Assembly (NCBI GenBank): GCA_012839295.1 | Contig: DUNO01000017.1 | Span: 1 to 64,000, forward strand | DNA from: Clostridiales bacterium | GTDB taxonomy: Bacteria; Bacillota; Clostridia; Lachnospirales; Lachnospiraceae | DNA: 64,000 nucleotides | Direction of reading: 5' to 3' | Shown here: piece by piece, positions 26,587 to 36,138 of the stretch | How positions within the stretch are numbered: position 1 is the first letter of the stretch | How the letters are laid out: every line of letters starts with the position of its first letter | Made by a program: the position numbers and the translations under genes | Notes under the pieces: generated by a model | Told to the model about the DNA's origin: nothing | Databases searched by the model: none | What the model saw: the letters and a program-made list of their open reading frames with translations, nothing else

Positions 26587-28413
26587 CTATATCGCCGCTT
26601 GAGTAACCTCACCCTCCGTAATGCCCGCCTCGTTGAAGGCATCAACGCGGACATAATATTTTCTGCCCTTCACCAAAGCGCCAATCCTCTGGGCATCCTT
26701 CCCCAGGATCATGTAGCTGTGGTACAGCTTGTCAGGCTGGTGTCCCCATAGAATGTTATAGCCCACTGCATTACAGCCTTTCCCTGCATTTTCAACCGTG
26801 ATCTCCATGTCCAGATCTCCTGTCCGTACTGCCCGGAAAACAGGCACTGCCGGCTTTTCTCCGGTACCAATACCAAATACCCTGAGACCTGAAATGGCAG
26901 CCGGCTGCCCATAGGGCACTTCCAGCACAAAGAGACGCAGGAAACGTAGCATTACGCCCTTCTCCCACACCATAAAATCATGGGAAAGGTCTGACTGGGC
27001 CTGGGACTTATCCTCTATCAGGAAATACTCCTCCCCGTCTACAGAGCCTTCCAGATACCAGCGAGTCATAACGGCTGCCTCCTCGATGTAGCGTGCCTGA
27101 TCCGTTTCTGAACGGATCCTGCCGGGAACGGGAATCTCTATCTTGTCGTCCGCAAAGTTGACCTGTACCGCACGGACGTCACAGGGCTTGCCCAAATCCA
27201 GCTCCAGCCACTGCCCGGGGCTGGCATCAGCTGCCCTCCACCAGGTCTGTACATTTTCATCCACAGCCAGCTCCGGTTCCTTTCCTTCCTCAAAGGAAGA
27301 GGCCTTCACCGGCTTTTTGAAGCTCAACAAATACCAGTCCGGATTTCTCCAGGGATCCTGTGCACTGCCCTCCACGCAGATGGGCCAGGTGCCGTAACGC
27401 TGATTGCAGAAAAGATCGCCCTCTGGGTCAAATCCGGCAGGCCATAGCCCTACACGGCGTTCACAGGTATAATTCTTGCTGATACGCATGGTAGCCGTGT
27501 GCCAGAGATTCCCATGAACATCCTCCATGGTAGATCCATGGCCTGCTCCAGGGAAAAAGCCTCCGGGCGCATAGGAATAAGGATTATTCCTTGCCAGCTC
27601 AAAGGGTCCCAGGGGAGAATCACTGACATAGACGCCGTCCCCGTAAATATTGTATTCCGTCCCTGCAAATGCGTATTGCAGATAATACACTCCATTGTGC
27701 TTGTCCATCCAGGCTCCCTCAATATAAGGCCGGTTACTTAAGAAGGCTCTTACCTTGGGGATCAAATGCTCCGGAAGCTCTACGCCCGCCTCCTTGGACT
27801 GCTCCATCATCGCCTGGAATTTAATCTCCACCTCTTCCTCCGGGCAGGGCATGACGGTATGATCCTCCCCGATACGCTCAAAGCCCTTGGTCAGTGCATC
27901 TCCAAAAATCAGCTCCTTCGGCTCCCCTACAGGGTGCATGGTCACCGGATCCAGCTCCACGCCCCAGATGGGAGTAGTATTGTCGCAGCCCCAGTAAAAA
28001 TAGGCTCTTCCGTCATGGTCCACAAAGAGATGGGGATCCCAGAAGGGGAAGCTTCCCGCAATCTCTTCATAGGGGCCGTTTACCACATCCTTTGTACGGT
28101 AAAAGCTACAGTTTTTCGTGGCTGCAGACGCAGAAAAATAGACATACTCCCCCATCACCCGTACATCCGGCGCATAATCGTAAAGAGGCAGAGTGTCCGG
28201 CAGCCTGTGGTTTTCCCAGTGCACCAGATCCTCGGATACCCATACCCCCAATGTCATGGAGGCAAACAGATAATATTTTCCCTGATAGCAAATCAGGGAG
28301 GGATCCGCTCCCTCCCTGCCTACTTGAAGCACATCACTGTGCATGACGGTATTAAACTGATACCGATAATTTACGTTGATTGGATTACAATAATATTTCC
28401 TTTGATTATTCAT
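26587..28413 (-). CDS. GH43 with discoidin (F5/8C) and FnIII-like domains
   Basis: A 608-aa enzyme. GH43 propeller at about 30-330 with the catalytic triad readable as Asp 37 (GREGADPSLICYQGKYYLF), Asp 126 (WDPHLFVDHDGRAYFYWG) and Glu 232 (IEGAWMDKHNGVYYL). A discoidin-type carbohydrate-binding domain follows at about 365-515 (WWRAADASPGQWLELDLGKPCDVRAVQVNF) and an FnIII-like domain at 530-608. No signal peptide. Likely a beta-xylosidase or alpha-arabinofuranosidase of the cytoplasm (inference). The ATG has GGGAGG and overlaps the last 8 bases of the DUF624 gene (ATGAATAA), so translation is coupled. GH3 follows. Confidence 0.9.
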   Translation of the reverse strand: MNNQRKYYCNPINVNYRYQFNTVMHSDVLQVGREGADPSLICYQGKYYLFASMTLGVWVSEDLVHWENHRLPDTLPLYDYAPDVRVMGEYVYFSASAATKNCSFYRTKDVVNGPYEEIAGSFPFWDPHLFVDHDGRAYFYWGCDNTTPIWGVELDPVTMHPVGEPKELIFGDALTKGFERIGEDHTVMPCPEEEVEIKFQAMMEQSKEAGVELPEHLIPKVRAFLSNRPYIEGAWMDKHNGVYYLQYAFAGTEYNIYGDGVYVSDSPLGPFELARNNPYSYAPGGFFPGAGHGSTMEDVHGNLWHTATMRISKNYTCERRVGLWPAGFDPEGDLFCNQRYGTWPICVEGSAQDPWRNPDWYLLSFKKPVKASSFEEGKEPELAVDENVQTWWRAADASPGQWLELDLGKPCDVRAVQVNFADDKIEIPVPGRIRSETDQARYIEEAAVMTRWYLEGSVDGEEYFLIEDKSQAQSDLSHDFMVWEKGVMLRFLRLFVLEVPYGQPAAISGLRVFGIGTGEKPAVPVFRAVRTGDLDMEITVENAGKGCNAVGYNILWGHQPDKLYHSYMILGKDAQRIGALVKGRKYYVRVDAFNEAGITEGEVTQAAI

Positions 28414-29035
28414 AGAAACCTCCCTTTTTCTGTTCTAGCTTGTCAAACACCCTTCTCCAAAGATATGCACCGATATATCCGAAGATACCCATCCCAAAGA
28501 AGGCAAATATAATCATTAACGGCACGGACACATAGAAGCCGTAGCCCATGCAGACCAATAAGATGAGCAGTGCTCCACTGTAAGGCAGATACCCCAGTGC
28601 CATACGGAAGGAGCCGGCAAGGGTTTGCCTCAAGGTGGAAGGATACCAAACCAAATAGTAGAATACCAGCTGCAGGGCTAGCAGCAATACGATCAACACA
28701 GCAAAGAACAGCCCGGCTATAAGAATTCCCGCCCAGCTTCCCATTCTGACAAAGAAAAAGATATCACCACCGATCAAGATCAAGGCTGCCACAAACAGGA
28801 GCCATACTGCTGTCGCTTGTTTAAAATGTGTTAAAAAGGCTTTAAAAAAGCTCTGGAACAGATACCCTTCCTCGTCCCGCACAAGCCGAAGCATCACGCT
28901 GCTTAACGCAGCGGTAGCAGCTCCCGCAGTAAAGAGCGGAAGGCTGCACAGCAGCCAAAGGAGGCTGAGCACCGCCCCCTGGCATACCTTGGTCATTAGA
29001 CGAAAAAAAGCGTTATCCGGGCTAAAAAAAGACAT
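28406..29035 (-). CDS. DUF624 membrane protein (YesL-like)
   Basis: A 209-aa integral membrane protein with about five hydrophobic segments. N-terminal FFRLMTKVCQGAVLSLLWLLCSLPLFTAGAATAAL is the usual DUF624 opening. Such proteins are regularly encoded in LplABC/YesMN-type polysaccharide loci (as YesL in Bacillus); their function is not established. GGAGG lies before the ATG. It is located between the second permease (24 bases) and GH43 (8-base overlap), so it is part of the transporter operon. Confidence 0.9.
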   Translation of the reverse strand: MSFFSPDNAFFRLMTKVCQGAVLSLLWLLCSLPLFTAGAATAALSSVMLRLVRDEEGYLFQSFFKAFLTHFKQATAVWLLFVAALILIGGDIFFFVRMGSWAGILIAGLFFAVLIVLLLALQLVFYYLVWYPSTLRQTLAGSFRMALGYLPYSGALLILLVCMGYGFYVSVPLMIIFAFFGMGIFGYIGAYLWRRVFDKLEQKKGGFYE

Positions 29036-29059
29036 ATTGATACCTCCGTCTGCTGCGAC

Positions 29060-29947
29060 CTATTCTTTCACTGCTCCTGACATCATACCTGCTACAAACC
29101 ACTTCTGGAAGAAGGGATATAGAAGCAGGATGGGCATAATACCGACCACTGCAATTGCCATACGTATCGTCGTGGAGGGCATATCTGCCGCGGTAAATGC
29201 GGAGCCCACATTGTTTTGCTGCAGGTATTTTACGTTTTCATTCATGTTGTTAAGCAGGGTCTGGATGCTCTGCAGCTTGCTATTGGCTGACAGATAATAT
29301 AAGCCGTTCTGCCAGTCGTTCCAGTACATCAGCGCCACGGTCAGTCCCACCGTAGCAACCATGGGAAGGGACAGCGGTACCACGATCTTAAAGAAAATAG
29401 CGGTATGCTTCGCACCGTCGATCTTGGCAGCCTCCAACAGCGCGCCAGGGATCGTGGTCTCAAAATAGTTTCGGAACATCATGACACTGTATGCGTTCAT
29501 CAAAAGGCCAGGAAGCAATAGCCCGAAAATCGTGTTCTTGATATGAAAAACCTGCGTATATACGATATACGTCGCAGTCAAGCCGCCGTTAAAGAGCATG
29601 GTAAAGGTCAGGGCAAACAAAATAACGCTCCGTCCGGGCAGCTCCTTGCAGCTCAACACATAAGCCAGCATGGAGGAAATGACCACGCTGACCACAGTTC
29701 CGGTTGCGGTAACGAAAATCGTCACCAGATAACTTCTGCCGATGGTCGTCCACTGCTCCAGGATATAACGGTATGCGTCCACTGACCAGCTCTCAGGAAA
29801 ATAGCTATACCCGTTTCTAATAGCGGCACCCTCCTCTGTGAAGGAGCCGATTACCAGAAGAACAAATGGAGCAACCGCCAGAAAAGCGAGAACCGCCATC
29901 AATACATGTCCTACGGCTCCCCACCTCTTATCACTTTCTGTAATCAT
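29060..29947 (-). CDS. Carbohydrate ABC transporter permease (LplC type)
   Basis: Second permease of the 24-33 kb sugar importer (295 aa), about six membrane segments and an EAA loop (LEAAKIDGAKHTAIF) near residue 160. AGGAGG six bases before the ATG. It starts 15 bases after its partner permease. The ATPase is not encoded here. Confidence 0.93.
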   Translation of the reverse strand: MITESDKRWGAVGHVLMAVLAFLAVAPFVLLVIGSFTEEGAAIRNGYSYFPESWSVDAYRYILEQWTTIGRSYLVTIFVTATGTVVSVVISSMLAYVLSCKELPGRSVILFALTFTMLFNGGLTATYIVYTQVFHIKNTIFGLLLPGLLMNAYSVMMFRNYFETTIPGALLEAAKIDGAKHTAIFFKIVVPLSLPMVATVGLTVALMYWNDWQNGLYYLSANSKLQSIQTLLNNMNENVKYLQQNNVGSAFTAADMPSTTIRMAIAVVGIMPILLLYPFFQKWFVAGMMSGAVKE

Positions 29948-29962
29948 CTTCTTACCTCCTGT

Positions 29963-30886
29963 CTAGAATAATGCATCGTCTTTGCTGAATTTACGCATCA
30001 GCGTATTGGCTGTCAGGATCAGGACAAAGCCCACTGCGGACTGGTATACGCCCGTTGCGGAGGACATGGTGATGTCTCCCAGCTTCATAAGAGCCCGGTA
30101 GGAATACACATCGATGGTGGTCGTTACCGAATACAGCGACTGGGATCCCATGGGAATCTGATAGAACAGGCCGAAATCCGAGTAGAATATCCTTCCTATG
30201 GAAAGCATGGTCATCATGATGATAACCGGCCTCAGCATCGGAAGAGTTATATAGCGGACTTTCTGCCACTTGGTGGCACCGTCCACGGTAGCCGCCTCGT
30301 AGTAGGATGCATCGATTGCCAGAAGTCTTGCCGTATACATCAGAAGGCTGTAGCCCATTCCCTTCCATATGTTCACAAAGGTCAGGATATATGGCCAGTA
30401 TTTCGGCTCAGAATACCAGGCAACGGCCTCCTTCCCGAACAGCTTCAAAAGTGTATTATTGATAAAGCCCGTCTCACTGCTCAGATAAGAGTAAGCAAGA
30501 TAGCTTACAATTACCATACTCATGAAATAAGGGATCAGTACGGCAGACTGATACACCTTGCGCGCCATTTTATTCCGCACCTCATTAAAGAGAATCGCCA
30601 CCGTCAGGCCAAATACCATACCTACCACAATGAACAGCAGATTATAGAGTATCGTATTGCGGGTCATTATCCATGCATCAGAGGTGGCAAAAAGGAATTT
30701 GAAATTCCTTAATCCTACAAAATCACCGCGGAATACTCCCTTGCTGTAATCCAGCTCCCGAAATGCCAGCTGCATTCCGTAAAGAGGCATATAATTGTTG
30801 ATAATCAGATATGTCACAGCCGGTAATGCCATGATATAAAGGGGGATAAATTGCTTCCAGCCTGTCTTTTTTTTCTTCGTTTTCAC
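29963..30886 (-). CDS. Carbohydrate ABC transporter permease (LplB type)
   Basis: First permease of the 24-33 kb importer (307 aa). About six membrane segments and the EAA loop YYEAATVDGATKWQK. It starts with GTG at 30886, supported by GGAGG six bases upstream. It lies between the binding protein (with a strong hairpin in the gap) and the second permease. Confidence 0.93.
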   Translation of the reverse strand: MKTKKKKTGWKQFIPLYIMALPAVTYLIINNYMPLYGMQLAFRELDYSKGVFRGDFVGLRNFKFLFATSDAWIMTRNTILYNLLFIVVGMVFGLTVAILFNEVRNKMARKVYQSAVLIPYFMSMVIVSYLAYSYLSSETGFINNTLLKLFGKEAVAWYSEPKYWPYILTFVNIWKGMGYSLLMYTARLLAIDASYYEAATVDGATKWQKVRYITLPMLRPVIIMMTMLSIGRIFYSDFGLFYQIPMGSQSLYSVTTTIDVYSYRALMKLGDITMSSATGVYQSAVGFVLILTANTLMRKFSKDDALF

Positions 30887-30926
30887 GCTGCACCTCCGTC
30901 TTCAATCTTGTGAAAATACGTGAAGC

Positions 30927-30949
30927 GGCAGGCAGTAAGCCTGCCTGCC
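30927..30949 (-). other. Stem-loop between binding-protein and permease genes
   Basis: Perfect nine-base GC-rich arms GGCAGGCAG (30927-30935) and CTGCCTGCC (30941-30949), 5-base loop. There is no U run after it on the minus strand. The position matches the hairpins of the two other ABC operons, so it probably stabilises the upstream transcript or attenuates the permeases (inference). Confidence 0.6.
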
Positions 30950-30997
30950 ATCTTACATTTAATGCTTTTTATTCTTACTGTACAGTCAAACTGTCGC

Positions 30998-32566
30998 CTA
31001 TTTAGCAGCAACCCATGCGTCCATCTGGCTCTGCATCTCATCGATCACGGTCTGCAGACCTGCAGCCATCATCTTCTCTTCCCACTTAGGTATCTCTGTT
31101 ACAGGATCTACAGTGCCGTTGAAAATCGGCAGCATATACTCATCACTCACTGCGGTCACGCCTGCAACCTCTGTCTTCACGTTGGCAGGGTTGAAGTTGA
31201 AGCCGTATGCCGGAGAGAGCTCAACCTTCCAGGATAACAGAATCTCCGTGTACTCCTCCGGAGTCGTTGCATCGGAGAGGTCGATATCCCCCTGTCTGAT
31301 GTATTGCTTAAAGAAGTCACCGAACATTGGCCAGTAGTTCTGATAATTTTCGTTCATACTATTATCAATAGCACCATTCTCCAGAACCTTATAGTGTACA
31401 TCCTCTACGCCGTTCATCATCAGGTTGGCGATATCTGCACTGGCGTAGCACAGATTCAGGAACTGGATTGCTTTGTCCGGGCGCGCACAAGAAGAAGCAA
31501 CGCCCCAGAGGATCAGCTGGTCATCTGAAGTAGACAGAAGAGGACGTTCGTCATGAATTCTGACCGCATAGCTCCACCGGTCACCGGATGCCGGCTGAAG
31601 AGAATTCGCTGCTGATGCCAGGCACTTGCCGGTCTGCAGTCCCGCTGCACCACCATCCTGATCCGTCAGTACATCCTTTGAAATATAACCCTTCTCGTAC
31701 CACTCTCTCACCTTCGCACAAGCGGCAATCACAGATTTCTGTTGGGTAATGGGAATCACCTTAAGTTTTCCGTCTGCCTGTTCCTCCAGCGCTACACCAC
31801 GGGTACCAAGCGAGTCATAGTAATCCGCCAGCGTGCCAGCGATTCCGCCGCCGGTGGTCTCAGGCATAACACTGATTACATTGGGCTCCTTTTCTTTCAT
31901 CATATCAAAGACAGCTTCCAAATCCTCCAGCGTCTTGATGCTGTTAGGATCAATATTATATTTATCACAATACTGCTTTGAAATGTTAAAACCATTCTCA
32001 TTCTTTCGAAGGTTTCTGTTCTGTGCGATTGCGTAGGTATGTCCATCATATTCTCCCGCGCTTATCATATCACCCAGCACTTCCTTAATATCGCTGCCCC
32101 ACTGATCCACATAATCTTCAATGGGCATCAGCATATTGTTGTTGGCAAACTCAGCCAGATAGCTGCTGCCGGGGAACAGGATCATCAGATCCATCTTCTC
32201 CTGGCTGGATGCCTTCAGGGCATAGATGTTAGCCAGGCTGAACAGGCTGACTGCCTCCAGCTTCACCTTACAGTTAATCTCCTTCAGGGTGATCTCGTTC
32301 AGCTTTTCCTCAATCATCGCCAGGTCAGGCTGTGCCTCACCGAGAACTGCATAGCACACATTCAGGGTGTAGGGATCCTCATCGAAATCAATGGCTGACG
32401 CCTCAGTCTCGCTGCCGCTCTGTTCCTCACCGCCGGTCGGCTCCCCTGCTTCCTGAGATGCATCCCCACTCTGTGCATTGTCTGGTGCAGGTGTTTTTTT
32501 GTTGTCACATGCTACCAAAGACATGAGCATCGCCAGGCATAATAATACGCTAATTAGCTTTTTCAT
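30998..32566 (-). CDS. Sugar-binding lipoprotein of ABC importer
   Basis: Extracellular solute-binding protein (522 aa). Signal peptide MKKLISVLLCLAMLMSLVAC with lipidated Cys 20, then an acidic Gln/Glu/Gly-rich linker to about residue 60, then the binding fold. AGGAGG precedes the ATG. It is the first gene of the operon that continues with two permeases, DUF624, GH43 and GH3. Its promoter carries 21-bp-spaced direct repeats that suit a YesN-type regulator, whose gene lies just upstream. Confidence 0.93.
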   Translation of the reverse strand: MKKLISVLLCLAMLMSLVACDNKKTPAPDNAQSGDASQEAGEPTGGEEQSGSETEASAIDFDEDPYTLNVCYAVLGEAQPDLAMIEEKLNEITLKEINCKVKLEAVSLFSLANIYALKASSQEKMDLMILFPGSSYLAEFANNNMLMPIEDYVDQWGSDIKEVLGDMISAGEYDGHTYAIAQNRNLRKNENGFNISKQYCDKYNIDPNSIKTLEDLEAVFDMMKEKEPNVISVMPETTGGGIAGTLADYYDSLGTRGVALEEQADGKLKVIPITQQKSVIAACAKVREWYEKGYISKDVLTDQDGGAAGLQTGKCLASAANSLQPASGDRWSYAVRIHDERPLLSTSDDQLILWGVASSCARPDKAIQFLNLCYASADIANLMMNGVEDVHYKVLENGAIDNSMNENYQNYWPMFGDFFKQYIRQGDIDLSDATTPEEYTEILLSWKVELSPAYGFNFNPANVKTEVAGVTAVSDEYMLPIFNGTVDPVTEIPKWEEKMMAAGLQTVIDEMQSQMDAWVAAK

Positions 32567-32613
32567 ATCCTCTTTTCCTCCTTCTTTTTTTCCTCAGAAC
32601 TGCTTGCAGGTTT

Positions 32614-32677
32614 ATTATATACCAGATTTTTTTAAACCCGGTACACATTTGCCGACCTTTCTTTTGCATTTCCCGAC
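32614..32677 (-). promoter_or_regulatory. Binding-protein promoter with 21-bp direct repeats
   Basis: On the minus strand GTCGGGAAATG (32667-32677) and GTCGGCAAATG (32646-32656) are direct repeats 21 bases apart. A TATAAT -10 box lies downstream at 32614-32619. There is no good -35 box, and the proximal repeat covers the place just upstream of it. The two-turn spacing is what an AraC-type double-HTH response regulator dimer would bind. An inverted repeat GGTTTA/TAAACC surrounds the -10 region. Confidence 0.6.
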
Positions 32678-32704
32678 TTCTTAAGGCCCACAGCCCTCTC
32701 CCCT

Positions 32705-34291
32705 TCATGGCTGCTTTGATTTCCACTTCTGGGGTGTCATTCCGGTCGTCTTTGTAAAGCTGCGTGTAAAGCTGGAATAATTGTAGTATCCCACTGCTGC
32801 CGCCACCTCCACAAGAGTCCAGTCCGTGTGGTGGAGCAGCCATTTTGCCCGCTCCATCTTCCGCTGTATCACGTAACGGCTTATGGAGATCCCTGTCTCC
32901 TTTTTAAAGATTCTGTTCAGGTAATCGGCATTCAGATGTACCTGCTCCGCAAGCTTCTCCACATGCAATTCATCCCCCAGATGCTTCTCCACATAGCCCT
33001 TAACCTGTTCTATGGTGTGGGGAGGCCCTGCCTCATCCCATTCATATGCCTGAATGATTTCCAGAATGTAATCGAGCCATGCAAGCAAATCCTCCGGGGA
33101 ATCTCCTGTCTTGACCAAAAGGCTGCGGTTCTTTTTCAGGTTGATCACATTGCTTAAAAAAATCCCATGGTTGTCGGCAAAACCCTTCAGCATATAATAG
33201 ATACCCATATAAAACTGCTTCAGGAAATCCTCGTCCAGCTTAAGCTGCCTGCGGTATTCTGCCAATGTCTGGCGAATCTCCCCGATGATTTTTGCGTAAT
33301 CACCCTGGTACTTCAAAAAACGGTCCGTAATAAACTCTTCATAAAGAAAGGTTTCCGCAAGTGGCATTGACCGCTCTGCATATAAAAATTCCTTATAAAA
33401 AAAGACATTATTAATGTCTGCCACCATCAGGCGTTCCATCTGCTCCGGAATCTCATACAGGCTCACTACCTCGCCCGCCAAGCAACAGATAGGCATGTTC
33501 AGGAAACGGTCCGAAGCCTCAATCAGCCTTCTGCCGCATTCCGGCAAGAGCTTCCCCAGAATTTCCTCCTCTTCGCTGCTTTGCAGAGTCACTACCACCA
33601 AAAGCTTTTCCTCGGACAGCGGCATCAGCTCATGGTGCAGAGGCAGCTCCTGCAGAATTTCCTCCGCCACATTGCGAAGCGCAAAACCAAAAAGCTTCCG
33701 GTCGCTGCTCCCAAGAATCTCGGAGAACTGCCCGGGACTGACAAGCATTGAGAGAAATTTCCCATCCAGGGATATATCAAGCTGCGCGCGTTTTAAATAC
33801 ATATTAATACCCTGTTTCTCAACAGAGACCTCACCCAGAAAGAGTGCATGCCAGAACTGCTTTTCCAACGCTCTCTTTCCGCTTTCCAGATAGCTGCTGG
33901 CCTGATTCCTCTGTCTGTCCGCCTTCACCTTCTCCGCCCCGCGGCGGAGCACTTCCTCCAGATGTTCCATGTCCAGAGGCTTTAGGATGTATTCCAGGCT
34001 TCCCAGGCTGAGTGCCTTCTGCGCAAAAGTAAAGTCTGCATGGCAGGTCATAAAGATGCAACAAATCCCCGGCTTGTTCTCATTAATCCATTTTAACAGA
34101 TCCAGGCCGGTGCCCTGGGGCATCTCAATATCGCATAGGAGCACATCAACCGAATGCTGCCCGATCTGGGCAATTGCCTCCGGCATACTTTGGGCCACAT
34201 ATCTGTTTTCATAGGGAAGCCTGTCCCAGTTTACTCCCAACTGCACTGCTTCTATTGCACTGATTTCATCATCTACGATCAAAAGATTCAT
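32705..34291 (-). CDS. Response regulator with AraC-type output (YesN-like)
   Basis: Two-component response regulator (about 528 aa). Receiver domain at 1-120 with phospho-acceptor Asp 54 (VDVLLCDIEMPQG) and the acidic pocket VDDE near the start. A long middle region of unclear fold follows, then an AraC double HTH at about 425-528 (LHVEKLAEQVHLNADYLNRIFKKE, GMTPQKWKSK). The ATG at 34291 gives MNLLIVDDE, matching the second regulator here; a GTG at 34312 is possible, and neither has a strong ribosome site. The cognate kinase is divergent rather than in the same operon. It probably activates the adjacent binding-protein operon. Confidence 0.92.
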   Translation of the reverse strand: MNLLIVDDEISAIEAVQLGVNWDRLPYENRYVAQSMPEAIAQIGQHSVDVLLCDIEMPQGTGLDLLKWINENKPGICCIFMTCHADFTFAQKALSLGSLEYILKPLDMEHLEEVLRRGAEKVKADRQRNQASSYLESGKRALEKQFWHALFLGEVSVEKQGINMYLKRAQLDISLDGKFLSMLVSPGQFSEILGSSDRKLFGFALRNVAEEILQELPLHHELMPLSEEKLLVVVTLQSSEEEEILGKLLPECGRRLIEASDRFLNMPICCLAGEVVSLYEIPEQMERLMVADINNVFFYKEFLYAERSMPLAETFLYEEFITDRFLKYQGDYAKIIGEIRQTLAEYRRQLKLDEDFLKQFYMGIYYMLKGFADNHGIFLSNVINLKKNRSLLVKTGDSPEDLLAWLDYILEIIQAYEWDEAGPPHTIEQVKGYVEKHLGDELHVEKLAEQVHLNADYLNRIFKKETGISISRYVIQRKMERAKWLLHHTDWTLVEVAAAVGYYNYSSFTRSFTKTTGMTPQKWKSKQP

Positions 34292-34337
34292 ATCTATACC
34301 CGTGCCTTTCACTTTTTCGACAACCTACAACTATACA

Positions 34338-34366
34338 TTGACAGGATCAACTTTACTTTCTATAAT
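34338..34366 (+). promoter_or_regulatory. Sigma-A promoter of the sensor kinase gene
   Basis: Consensus TTGACA (34338-34343), 17-base spacer, TATAAT (34361-34366), 43 bases upstream of the kinase ATG. It is a strong constitutive-looking promoter, unlike the regulated ones nearby. Confidence 0.75.
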
Positions 34367-34409
34367 TGACTAAACTAACTAGAAAAACGCTTTTTGAAAA
34401 GAGGTTTCT

Positions 34410-36095
34410 ATGAAAAATAATCATTTGCGCTATATTCCCAATTCCATCAGCTTCAAGCTGCTTTTATCAATCTGCCTCTGTGTCGTTCCAATGGTAGCGT
34501 TGCTAATTTATAATAACCAGCAATCCCACAACGTGCTGCTGTCACAGGTTGACAGCACCCACCGCAACATGCTTCAGATATACACTGTCCAGCTGGACAG
34601 CCAGCTGAATTCGGCTTCCTCTTATCTTGCCAACCTCGCCCTCTACGAAAACGACCCACAAATTATCGCGCTCAGTGGAAGTGAATCTGCCGTTAAGCTG
34701 GCGACTATGCGCGTTAAAAACGATATGGATGACCGTATGCTCACCAATAATTTTCTTGATGGATATTTCCTCTGGGTGGAGGAGAAAAGTGGGTATGTGA
34801 CCTTTTATAACTGTGTGAACCCCTTACATCCGATCACACCGGGAGATGATTTAAAAGCTTTTATCAAAGAACAGGCCATTTCGGAGGGCACGAATTTTTC
34901 CTGGCAGTTCCGCCACTTCCGCAATAAGGACTATTTGTTCCTGATCGTTGGGAAGGATGGTATCTACACCGGCGCTTACATAAGCCTGGATAACCTGATA
35001 TCTGAATTTGAGCCCAGCGATGTCCCCGGAAGTCATTTGGCAATCATCCCTCCCGCGGATGAGGCCTCCTATCTGCTCTCACTCCCGGAAGGCATCCAGA
35101 GCATTGCTGTCCGCTCCGAAAGTGCCGACCTGCTTATGATGGAACATTTCTCCCGCAATGAAATTACAAAGATCCTGCCCCTGATGCAGCAATATTCCTG
35201 GCTGATTTCCACCCTGTTGTTTCTGCTGGTGATCGTCTTACTTGTATTGGTAAAACACATTGTGACAGATCCCCTCATCCGCCTGGTAGCAGCCATGCAC
35301 CATATTGAGGATGGTAACCTGGATTACCGGATGCCCCCTGAGCATGCATCGGTGGAGCTCGCCCTGGTGAGCTCTACCTTCAACCAGATGATTGGGGAAA
35401 TCCAAAATCTGAAGATCAATATTTACGAGCAGCAGTTGAATGTCCAAAAGGCTCAGCTGCGCAATCTTCAGCTGCAGATCAAGCCCCACTTCCTGATTAA
35501 CTCCCTGAATATGGTATACAACCTTATGGGAACCAGCCAGATCCCCCTTGCCCGCAAGCTGATCCAGCACTCCATCGACTTTTTCCGCTATATGGTACAC
35601 GTGGATGAGCACCTGGTTCCGCTACATGCTGAGATCAATCATGTGAAGGCCTACTTAGACATCCAGTCTGTCCGCTACCAGGATCAGTTTATCTATTCCC
35701 TGGAGGTGGATCCCACAATCAGCGATATGCTGATTCCTCCCGTGCTGATCCAGGGCCTGGTGGAAAATTCCATGAAATACGGGCTTTCCCTGGATTCCAT
35801 TTTGAGGATCGACATACGGATTACTGCCTTTGAAAAAGAGTACTTCCCCTATGCCAGGATTGAGATTTCCGACAGCGGATCCGGGTTTTCAGAGGATATC
35901 CTTGAAAAACTGAACGCCGGGAAAAAAATCCTCCGTGAGGACGGTTCCCATATCGGTATCCACAACATCACCCAGCGCCTGCGTTTCCTTTTTGGCGACA
36001 ATGCCAGCTGGGAATTCAAAAATCGTAATGGTGCCGTCAACACCATTACGATTCCCGCTACCTTTTCAGACACTGCCCTGGATTCACCTGACTGA
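34410..36095 (+). CDS. Sensor histidine kinase (YesM-like)
   Basis: Membrane sensor kinase of the LytS/YesM class (561 aa). First membrane segment at about 17-35, extracellular sensor region to about 262, second segment at about 264-285, HAMP linker to about 340, then the His-kinase domain with phospho-acceptor His 360 in IKPHFLINSLNMVYN. The ATP-binding domain follows, with LIQGLVENSMKYG and ISDSGSGF. GAGGT precedes the ATG. It is transcribed away from its presumed partner regulator and converges on the DUF5060-type hydrolase. It likely senses a sugar, directly or via the binding protein (inference). Confidence 0.92.
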   Translation: MKNNHLRYIPNSISFKLLLSICLCVVPMVALLIYNNQQSHNVLLSQVDSTHRNMLQIYTVQLDSQLNSASSYLANLALYENDPQIIALSGSESAVKLATMRVKNDMDDRMLTNNFLDGYFLWVEEKSGYVTFYNCVNPLHPITPGDDLKAFIKEQAISEGTNFSWQFRHFRNKDYLFLIVGKDGIYTGAYISLDNLISEFEPSDVPGSHLAIIPPADEASYLLSLPEGIQSIAVRSESADLLMMEHFSRNEITKILPLMQQYSWLISTLLFLLVIVLLVLVKHIVTDPLIRLVAAMHHIEDGNLDYRMPPEHASVELALVSSTFNQMIGEIQNLKINIYEQQLNVQKAQLRNLQLQIKPHFLINSLNMVYNLMGTSQIPLARKLIQHSIDFFRYMVHVDEHLVPLHAEINHVKAYLDIQSVRYQDQFIYSLEVDPTISDMLIPPVLIQGLVENSMKYGLSLDSILRIDIRITAFEKEYFPYARIEISDSGSGFSEDILEKLNAGKKILREDGSHIGIHNITQRLRFLFGDNASWEFKNRNGAVNTITIPATFSDTALDSPD

Positions 36096-36138
36096 TTGGC
36101 AAGCAGCAAGTCCACCTAGGGGGCTTCCTTTCTGTTTC

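Noticed and set aside
27766-28512. 248-residue plus-strand open frame inside GH43/DUF624
   Set aside because: It is antisense to two well-supported genes, has no ribosome site, and its composition is that of a mirrored frame.
33414-33893. 159-residue Ser/Arg-rich plus-strand frame
   Set aside because: Mirror of the response regulator coding strand; no motif.
36096-36138. Terminator between the kinase and DUF5060 genes
   Set aside because: The AAGTCC/GGGCTT pairing is short and imperfect with no T run.
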